Below are positions 1-5,455 of a stretch of 12,839 nt of DNA, one piece after another. How positions within the stretch are numbered: the stretch's first letter is position 1; each line of letters opens with the position of its first letter. The DNA comes from Thermodesulfovibrionia bacterium (lineage in GTDB: Bacteria; Nitrospirota; Thermodesulfovibrionia; UBA6902). The translations under genes and the position numbers were made by a program. Below the pieces are notes generated by a model. It was not told the origin of the DNA and made no database searches. It saw only the letters and a list, made by a program, of their open reading frames with translations. Where the stretch lies: NCBI GenBank assembly GCA_947258735.1, contig CAMYJJ010000058.1, positions 1 through 12,839 of the forward strand, given 5' to 3'.

Positions 1-544
1 ATATTGAGAGCGCCCCGATGATCCCAATCGCAAAAATAGTTAAAGGAGACAGTTTCCTTGTTTGCATATTAGCTACCGCGCCGTATAGTAAGAGCGCAAT
101 GGCCATGTCACACATATATGGCTTAAGCTCCGTTGAAAAATATATTAGCGGGTCCAGAATTGCAAAAAGTCCCAGACCTATTAAAACCGCATTCGGCTTT
201 ATATAACGTTTGGCCACCCAATAGAAGAGAAAGAGTGAAGCGATCCCGGATAAGATCGTCAACGATCTCAATGCGTATTCGCTGTAGCCAAAGGCCTGAA
301 CAGCGAGTTTTTCCAGGAGGATATATCCAACGTTTATAGATGTAGTAAGGTCCGGAATCGGCGGCAGATAATCCGATATTTTAAAGGCCAAAATAGCCTC
401 TGCATTTCTACTTTCATCGAACCATAGAGAAGGATTGTGCAGATACCTGATAAGACGAAGGATAATGCCAATAATAATAATGATCCAGGGTAATTTCTTG
501 TACGTATGCAGCCGGCTCAATATTTCAGATAGATTATCTCTCAT
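1..544 (-). CDS. GT-C type membrane glycosyltransferase (family 39-like), N-terminal part, truncated by window edge
   Basis: An open minus-strand frame of 181 codons runs off the left edge; only the N-terminus is visible. It starts at ATG 544, the first start after an in-frame stop five codons upstream, with a weak AAGAGA ribosome site. A membrane helix lies at about residues 19-33 (isoleucine-rich). The next loop carries LWFDES (40-45), the acidic Asp-Glu pair near the first periplasmic loop that is the catalytic signature of GT-C enzymes. LRS at 92-94 opens a second helix (about 95-110), and a third helix begins near 119. The YFSTELKPYM motif (135-144) matches the YS-E-RPY segment common in PMT/ArnT-like proteins. 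Family knowledge: these enzymes transfer sugar from polyprenyl-phosphate donors on the outer face of the membrane. The DPM-like GT2 just upstream (46-nt gap, same strand) could supply such a donor. Substrate and acceptor cannot be read from the sequence. Confidence 0.8.
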   Translation of the reverse strand, partial: MRDNLSEILSRLHTYKKLPWIIIIIGIILRLIRYLHNPSLWFDESRNAEAILAFKISDYLPPIPDLTTSINVGYILLEKLAVQAFGYSEYALRSLTILSGIASLFLFYWVAKRYIKPNAVLIGLGLFAILDPLIYFSTELKPYMCDMAIALLLYGAVANMQTRKLSPLTIFAIGIIGALSI

Positions 545-590
545 TAAGGAAATCTCTTGATTTTCTTAATAAGAACAATAACTGCACCTG

Positions 591-1502
591 CTAATCCGTA
601 TTCCCATTCTTATTCGTTAACAGGAGCTTATTGATCTTGCCGATCGACAATCTGGTTTCAGCCACCTGGTCGGCGAGAAGTCCGAAAAGGAACACAAAAA
701 TACCGCCTAAAAACATCATGGCGCCTGCGGGGGTTACCTGATTTGTATATGATATGGTCTTTAAGGTCCAGAGCATACCTATCAATGTCAGAACAATACT
801 TGTAGGAGCAAAGATCTTTAAGGGCTTAAAAAGCGAGATCATGCGCATAATTAATACCAAAAACTTCGTGCCGTCTTTAGCAACTTTGATACTGCTTTTT
901 CCACCTTGCCGAACGTGGGCCTTAATCGGGATAAACCTGACATTGTACCCGCTGGTAGCAAAAGCCAAAGTGCTCGTTGACGGCAGTGAAAAACCATTGG
1001 GGAACAAGTGTATAAACTCCAATATCTTGTCCTTCTTAAATGCCCTGTATCCACTTGTAAGGTCGGGAATGTTAATGCCTGAAATATAAGACGCAAGCTT
1101 ACTTACCATCACATTGCCGATACCCCTTCTTCCAACCCCAAATGAGTCCCTTGCTCCAACTACCAGATCATATTCATCTAGTAACCGGATCATCTCTATA
1201 ATATGCTTAGGATCATGCTGCCCATCCGCGTCAATGACAACAAGCTTTTCTCCGTTCGCCTCCTGGATTCCGGTTTTAACCGATGCGCCGTTACCTTTAT
1301 TGTATGGGTGCCGTATAACTGTTGTTCCGGGAACATTCCCGGCAATGGCGGAAGTATTATCAGTTGATCCGTCATCGACAACTATTATTTCATAGCTGTC
1401 ATTTACATCTTTCAGTGTATTTTGCAGTGCCACCAATAAACGCTCAATAGTACTTTCCTCGTTCATGGCGGGAATTATAATAGTAATATCTTTTTTTGTC
1501 AT
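591..1502 (-). CDS. GT2 family glycosyltransferase, DPM1/DPG-synthase-like, with C-terminal membrane helices
   Basis: This 303-residue protein is probably a polyprenyl-phosphate sugar synthase, moving a sugar from a nucleotide donor to polyprenyl phosphate on the cytoplasmic face. The GT-A domain opens with IIIPAMNEE (8-16), followed by VVDDGSTDNT (41-50), the NKGNGASVKTG donor-site loop (68-78) and the metal-binding DADGQHD (91-97). TSGYRAF (149-155) and the GGKSSI segment (200-205) are typical of the DPM1-like subgroup. Two hydrophobic segments (about 230-253 and 258-280) anchor the C-terminus, an arrangement found in many bacterial DPM-like GT2s. It starts at ATG 1502 with only a weak ribosome site. 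It faces the amidotransferase divergently across 147 bp and is followed at 46 nt by the GT-C gene, so the pair is probably one transcript. The sugar is unknown. Confidence in the family is high, in the substrate low. Confidence 0.9.
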   Translation of the reverse strand: MTKKDITIIIPAMNEESTIERLLVALQNTLKDVNDSYEIIVVDDGSTDNTSAIAGNVPGTTVIRHPYNKGNGASVKTGIQEANGEKLVVIDADGQHDPKHIIEMIRLLDEYDLVVGARDSFGVGRRGIGNVMVSKLASYISGINIPDLTSGYRAFKKDKILEFIHLFPNGFSLPSTSTLAFATSGYNVRFIPIKAHVRQGGKSSIKVAKDGTKFLVLIMRMISLFKPLKIFAPTSIVLTLIGMLWTLKTISYTNQVTPAGAMMFLGGIFVFLFGLLADQVAETRLSIGKINKLLLTNKNGNTD

Positions 1503-1595
1503 ATTTGATTTTCATTCAGAATGTTAATGATTTTCCGTCAGCTTGTCGTTTTTCATTTGCAGGAAACTCAACATATCCATTAGCTGGTAAATTGA

Positions 1596-1612
1596 TATGT
1601 TATTATAACATA
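1596..1612. promoter_or_regulatory. 17-bp palindrome with extended -10 elements on both strands (putative divergent promoter or operator)
   Basis: TATGTTAT-T-ATAACATA is a perfect inverted repeat (8-bp arms, one central base) in the gap between two divergent genes. On the minus strand it contains TGTTATAAT (1602-1610), a perfect extended -10 (TGnTATAAT). On the plus strand it contains TGTTATTAT (1598-1606), one mismatch from the same element. Extended -10 promoters can work without a good -35, and no good -35 stands at 17 bp on either side. A minus-strand TTGAAA (1619-1624) lies 16 bp from TAACAT (1597-1602) and is an alternative pairing. Predicted leaders are about 36 nt to the amidotransferase and about 93 nt to the GT2. 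The same palindrome could bind a dimeric regulator. The assignment is by motif only. Confidence 0.5.
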
Positions 1613-1649
1613 ATCACTTTTCAAGAACATTCTATTTAAAGGATAATAT

Positions 1650-3545
1650 ATGTGCGGCATAGCCGGAGCTTTTCTTTACAAGAATAACCGTCCAGTTTCT
1701 GCTGAAGTCATAAGTAAAATGAATCATGAGATCATCCACCGGGGGCCGGATGATGAAGGTTTTTACCTTAAAGATAATATTGGGCTCGCCTTTAGGAGAC
1801 TGAGCATTATAGATCTGGACACCGGCAATCAGCCGATCCATAACGAAGACAAGACAGTATGGGTTGTCTTTAACGGCGAGATATACAATTACGTGGAATT
1901 AAGAGAGGCCCTAGAGAAGAAGGGGCATTCGTTCTACACAAGATCAGATACAGAGGTCATTGTCCATTTGTACGAGGAATACGGAAAGGATTTTCCTCTC
2001 CACCTGAATGGAATGTACGGCATAGCCCTGTGGGACGAAAAAAAGAAGACCCTTTTGCTCGTTCGGGACAGGCCCGGTATTAAGCCGCTTTACTATGCCG
2101 AGACCAAAGATGGGGTTATGTTCGGATCTGAAATCAAGTCACTCTTAAAAGCAGGGGTCAGCAGACTGCCTGATCATGAGGCCATTAATCAATACCTCTC
2201 CTATGGCTATATTCCGTCCCCTCTGACTGGGTTCAAGTCAATAAGAAAACTTAACGCAGGCAATATGCTTATATGTTCCGGCGGAAACTGCAAAGAAAAA
2301 GAGTTCTGGGACTTAACGGACAGTAGCGCACCGATCGAAAATATGGATGAAGATGAAATGACGGACCGCCTGATCGATGAACTGACAATGGTACTGAAGA
2401 GGCAGACAAGGAGCGATGTCCCCTTGGGCATATTCCTGAGCGGCGGCATAGACTCCTCTCTTATCGCGTCAGTGGCCGTAGAGAAGTGCGGCCTGAAGCC
2501 GGACGCGTTCACTATAGGGTTTGAAGAAGAGTCCTACAACGAACTGGAGAACGCGCGTACTATAACGAACAGGCTTGGAATTAATTTACATGAGTTCATC
2601 CTGTCCGAACGTGACGTTATAAATGAAATAGAACATATAATGTCCTTTCTTGATGAGCCCCTTTTTGACTATTCCGCGATACCGGTATATTTTGTTTCAA
2701 AATTCGCCCGGTCAAAGGTAAAGACCGTTATCGGCGGTGAAGGCGGGGATGAACTGTTCGGAGGTTATCAAACCCACTATCTATACAGAATTGCTGAGTG
2801 GTACAGAAAGATACCGCAGGCATTGCGCAGCGGAATGAGAACACTAATTAACAACCTGCCTGAATCACACAGCTACCTCAGCACCGCTTACAAACTAAAG
2901 AGGTTTACATACGGAGCGGAATTCCCGTATGACGAGGGGCACTACCGATGGAAGGTACTCTTTGACGCTGATGACAAGAACAAGCTGCTCAGCAAAGAAT
3001 TTCTGGAGAATGTATCCGAACTGGAATCATATAAGCCAATGGAGGAGTACTTCACCAGGTCGCGTGAAAGCGGCCTGAGTATCCCGGAGCAGCTCATGTA
3101 TGTTGATTTCAAGACCTTTCTGCAGGACGATCCCCTGCAGAAGACGGACAGGATGAGCATGGCAAACAGTCTGGAAGTGAGAGTGCCGATCCTGGACAAC
3201 GCCATAATCGATTTTTCACGGAATGTCCCCCTGAACAAAAAGGTCAAGGGTTTCCAGACAAAGTATTTGCTCAGAAAGACCTTATCGAGGTTTCAGCCTC
3301 ATGAAATAGCCTTCGGCAAAAAGAGGGGATTTACTCCGCCGCTGGCCGTATGGATCAAAAAAGGTCTGAAAGAATATACGCTCGATTCATTGTCTGAGGA
3401 GTCGGTTTCGAAGCTGGGGTTTGTGAATCACGATTATGTTACAAGAGTCCTTGATGACCATATGAACGGAAAGGCGGAAAACAGCCGGCACATATGGGCC
3501 CTTGTGGTACTGGATAACTGGTACCGGAATTATGCTACAAGCTAA
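1650..3545 (+). CDS. asnB: Asparagine synthase (glutamine-hydrolysing)-type amidotransferase
   Basis: This 631-residue, full-length class II (Ntn) amidotransferase hydrolyses glutamine and passes ammonia to an ATP-activated carboxylate. After Met removal the nucleophile is Cys2 (MCGIAG). Glutamine-site motifs follow: RRLSIIDL (49-56), NGEIYN (75-80) and RSDTEV (98-103). The C-terminal synthetase domain has the PP-loop SGGIDSS (264-270), GGEGGDELFGGY (362-373), a C-terminal RVPILD motif and KRGFTPPL. All catalytic elements look intact. The start ATG at 1650 follows AAGGA by six bases. It is the only plus-strand gene and is convergent with the propeller gene downstream. Members of this family either make free asparagine or amidate sugar acids and peptides in polysaccharide and exosortase-linked clusters; neighbours favour the second role, but the sequence does not prove it. 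The symbol denotes the family only. Confidence 0.92.
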   Translation: MCGIAGAFLYKNNRPVSAEVISKMNHEIIHRGPDDEGFYLKDNIGLAFRRLSIIDLDTGNQPIHNEDKTVWVVFNGEIYNYVELREALEKKGHSFYTRSDTEVIVHLYEEYGKDFPLHLNGMYGIALWDEKKKTLLLVRDRPGIKPLYYAETKDGVMFGSEIKSLLKAGVSRLPDHEAINQYLSYGYIPSPLTGFKSIRKLNAGNMLICSGGNCKEKEFWDLTDSSAPIENMDEDEMTDRLIDELTMVLKRQTRSDVPLGIFLSGGIDSSLIASVAVEKCGLKPDAFTIGFEEESYNELENARTITNRLGINLHEFILSERDVINEIEHIMSFLDEPLFDYSAIPVYFVSKFARSKVKTVIGGEGGDELFGGYQTHYLYRIAEWYRKIPQALRSGMRTLINNLPESHSYLSTAYKLKRFTYGAEFPYDEGHYRWKVLFDADDKNKLLSKEFLENVSELESYKPMEEYFTRSRESGLSIPEQLMYVDFKTFLQDDPLQKTDRMSMANSLEVRVPILDNAIIDFSRNVPLNKKVKGFQTKYLLRKTLSRFQPHEIAFGKKRGFTPPLAVWIKKGLKEYTLDSLSEESVSKLGFVNHDYVTRVLDDHMNGKAENSRHIWALVVLDNWYRNYATS

Positions 3546-3762
3546 CAGCAAGTTACTACCCGTATTGCATAGTATGGAAATCTTTAAAAGAGAGTAAAAA
3601 GAGTCCTGAGGCAGCCTGTTCGAGTGCTGTAGCTTGGCATCTTTTTATTTGCATGTGTTTCCATTCACTAATAATCCAGTAAACCCATTTAGAATGCCCA
3701 AAAGCACAATCAATCTTCCCGATTTCAATTGGTAGTTGTTATGCTGGAAAATAGCTGGATGT

Positions 3763-4023
3763 TTAATCCAGGACAAAATCTATTATCGTAACTGTACCCT
3801 GACTTGTTATCATTGTTCCGTTAATTACAGAGTTACCTACCCTCGAACTGTATTCGCAGTTATACCCGCCTTCAAGTGTGACTGATTTTGAGTGATCTAT
3901 AATAAGATCTTCATCGAATTCTACTTTTTGCCCCTGGATAACGCCCCCATACGGTGCTGCGTCATAAGCTGATTGCAACGATGAATAATATATACCTCCT
4001 ACCCTTGCCGGCTGATTCGGACA
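3763..4023 (-). other. C-terminal module shared with the neighbouring SBBP protein (copy A)
   Basis: These 86 codons end the FG-GAP protein. The module begins at a Cys right after the last propeller repeat and continues with LQSAYDAA, VIQ, DLIIDHSKSVTL, GGYNCEYSS and a final beta-rich GTVTII. The adjacent SBBP protein ends with the same ordered landmarks (LQNAYDTA, TIQ, DLIVRDSKAVTL, AGYDCDYSS, GLLVIE). The pattern suggests short beta strands, perhaps the first turns of a beta-helix, with a possible disulfide between the first Cys and the GYxC Cys. The function is unknown. Confidence 0.75.
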
Positions 4024-5127
4024 GGAATCATTAATCCACACCTTGTTCGGATTATTTATAGCATTTGCAACAAAGGCATCAATCTGTCCGTCTCCGTCAA
4101 GATCTTCAAGGGCGACGCCCCTGCTATTAATACTTCCCATACCCTGTCCGCTGTCTGTAAAAATACCGTTTCCGTCATTCAGCCACACCTGGTTTGGATT
4201 ATTATTCGCAACATAGGCATCGATGTCTCCGTCTATGTCCAGATCTTTAAGGGCTACATACCAGCCCCATGTACTTCCCAGGTCCTGGCCGCTGTCTGTA
4301 AAACCACCGTTTCCGTCATTCAGCCATACCTTGCTGAACAAACCATTCGCAACAAAGGCATCAAGGTCTCCATCTCCATCAAGATCCTCAAGGGCTACGC
4401 CTGAGTTACCTGAATTTCCCAGCCTCTGACCGCTGTCTGTGAAATTACCGCTTCCGTTATTCAGCCACACATTGTTGGATTGACTCATGCTTGTAACAAA
4501 GGCATCAATATCTCCGTCTCCGTCAAGGTCTTCAAGGGCTACGCCTGAGCTATGTGAACTTAACAGGCCCTGGCCGCTGTCCGTGAAATTACCGTTTCCG
4601 TCATTCAGCCACACCTTATCGGGTTGACCGAAATAATTTGCAACAAAGGCATCAACGTCTCCGTCTCCATCAAGATCTTCAAGGGCTATGTCCCAGCTAT
4701 ATGAACTTCCCAGGGCCTGGCCGCTGTCTGTGAAATTACCATTTCCGCCATTCAGCCACACCTTATTGGGTTGATTGTTTGTATTTGCAACAAAAGCATC
4801 AACGTCTCCGTCTCCGTCAAGATCTTCAAGGGCTACGCCTGAGCTATTCGAACTTCCCATACTCTGACCGCTGTCTGTAAAATTACCGTTTCCATCATTT
4901 ATCCACACCTTATTGGGTTGATACAAACCATTCGCAACAAGGGCATCAAAGTCTCCGTCTCCGTCAAGATCTTCAACGGCTACGCTCATGCTAGCAGAAC
5001 TTCCCAGGTTCTGGCCGCTGTCAAAAAAACCGGCAGATACCGTAGACACATAGATGAACTGAATCAAAATAATCAATACTATGCAAACCGATACACGATG
5101 TAATATCCTTTTCATTCCATATCTCAT
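3763..5127 (-). CDS. Secreted seven-repeat FG-GAP/VCBS beta-propeller protein with shared C-terminal module
   Basis: This 454-residue exported protein has a Sec signal peptide (about 5-32; hydrophobic CIVLIILIQFIYV core, likely cut after VSA). Seven tandem repeats of 46-49 residues follow (34-368). Each has FTDSGQ, a VALEDLDGDGDxDAFVAN-like calcium-binding loop (DxDxDG type) and a KVWLNDGNGN strand. Seven repeats match one seven-bladed integrin-type propeller. Repeat 6 has DIDGD for DGDGD; repeat 4 lacks the usual VAN. The last 86 residues (369-454) resemble the C-terminus of the next gene upstream and hold the only two cysteines of the mature chain. No enzymatic residues are recognised; binding or structural roles are likely. 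The start is uncertain: ATG 5127 or ATG 5115 (MKRILHRV) both give the signal peptide, and the best Shine-Dalgarno serves an earlier out-of-frame ATG. It lies 52 nt after the SBBP gene, probably co-transcribed. Confidence 0.88.
   Translation of the reverse strand: MRYGMKRILHRVSVCIVLIILIQFIYVSTVSAGFFDSGQNLGSSASMSVAVEDLDGDGDFDALVANGLYQPNKVWINDGNGNFTDSGQSMGSSNSSGVALEDLDGDGDVDAFVANTNNQPNKVWLNGGNGNFTDSGQALGSSYSWDIALEDLDGDGDVDAFVANYFGQPDKVWLNDGNGNFTDSGQGLLSSHSSGVALEDLDGDGDIDAFVTSMSQSNNVWLNNGSGNFTDSGQRLGNSGNSGVALEDLDGDGDLDAFVANGLFSKVWLNDGNGGFTDSGQDLGSTWGWYVALKDLDIDGDIDAYVANNNPNQVWLNDGNGIFTDSGQGMGSINSRGVALEDLDGDGQIDAFVANAINNPNKVWINDSCPNQPARVGGIYYSSLQSAYDAAPYGGVIQGQKVEFDEDLIIDHSKSVTLEGGYNCEYSSRVGNSVINGTMITSQGTVTIIDFVLD
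4024..5028 (-). repeat. Seven tandem ~144-bp coding repeats (FG-GAP/VCBS)
   Basis: A unit of about 138-147 bp recurs seven times in frame. The bases encoding the DLDGDGD loop and the FTDSGQ/WLNDGNGN strand are strongly conserved at DNA level (for example the recurring plus-strand ccgtctccgtcaagatcttc). The similarity shows recent tandem duplication or homogenisation. Such a tract can gain or lose blades by recombination, and it can also mislead short-read assembly. Confidence 0.85.
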
Positions 5128-5147
5128 TTTTTCATTTTAACCCTCAT
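5124..5147 (-). other. Seven-codon open frame with strong Shine-Dalgarno overlapping the FG-GAP start codon
   Basis: Reading minus, ATG AGG GTT AAA ATG AAA AAA TGA encodes MRVKMKK and stops, its TGA overlapping the ATG at 5127 (ATGA). A GAGGG site (5141-5145) sits five bases before the internal ATG at 5135, ideal for that start and too far for 5127. The layout resembles GGGGGTAAAATGCAAAAAAAG at the start of the neighbouring SBBP gene. Either translation is coupled (termination then reinitiation at 5127 or 5115), or an old MKK start was broken by a small indel and a nearby start took over. It could also be chance. Confidence 0.35.
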
Positions 5148-5179
5148 GTTGTCATTTCTTTAAAAAATAAATAAGCAAA

Positions 5180-5455
5180 CTAATACCCCAATTCAAGCAT
5201 ACCACTCTCGATCACGAGTAGTCCTTTACTGACCACCATATCATCTATTATTGTTCTTCCTGTATTCGATGAATAGTCACAGTCATATCCGGCCTGGAGG
5301 GTGACCGCTTTACTATCACGCACAATAAGGTCCCCGAGGAAGACATATTCCCTGCTCTGGATAGTGTCATTTGTACCGGCTGTGTCATAGGCGTTCTGGA
5401 GATAATCAAAATATACTGGCGTTGCGTAGGCTATCCTTGACGGGGATGTGCTGCA
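5180..5455 (-). other. C-terminal module shared with the neighbouring FG-GAP protein (copy B)
   Basis: These 91 codons end the SBBP protein, starting at the Cys directly after the sixteenth repeat. Landmarks line up with copy A in order and spacing: leading Cys, SPSRIAY versus QPARVGG, LQxAYDxA, IQ, an F before DLI, DSKxVTL, GYxCxYSS, a Gly five to six residues before a hydrophobic Ile pair, and a terminal hydrophobic strand. Ends and small gaps differ, so this is a diverged homologue and not a fresh duplication. Confidence 0.75.

Noticed and set aside
3546..3762. Possible bidirectional terminator in the convergent gap
   Set aside because: I found only short stems (for example AGGC-A-GCCT) and T-runs that do not follow them; no convincing hairpin with T-tract on either strand.
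4223..4429. Plus-strand open frames opposite the repeat genes and glycosyltransferases
   Set aside because: They are antisense shadows with low-complexity or repetitive composition, no ribosome sites and no recognisable domains.
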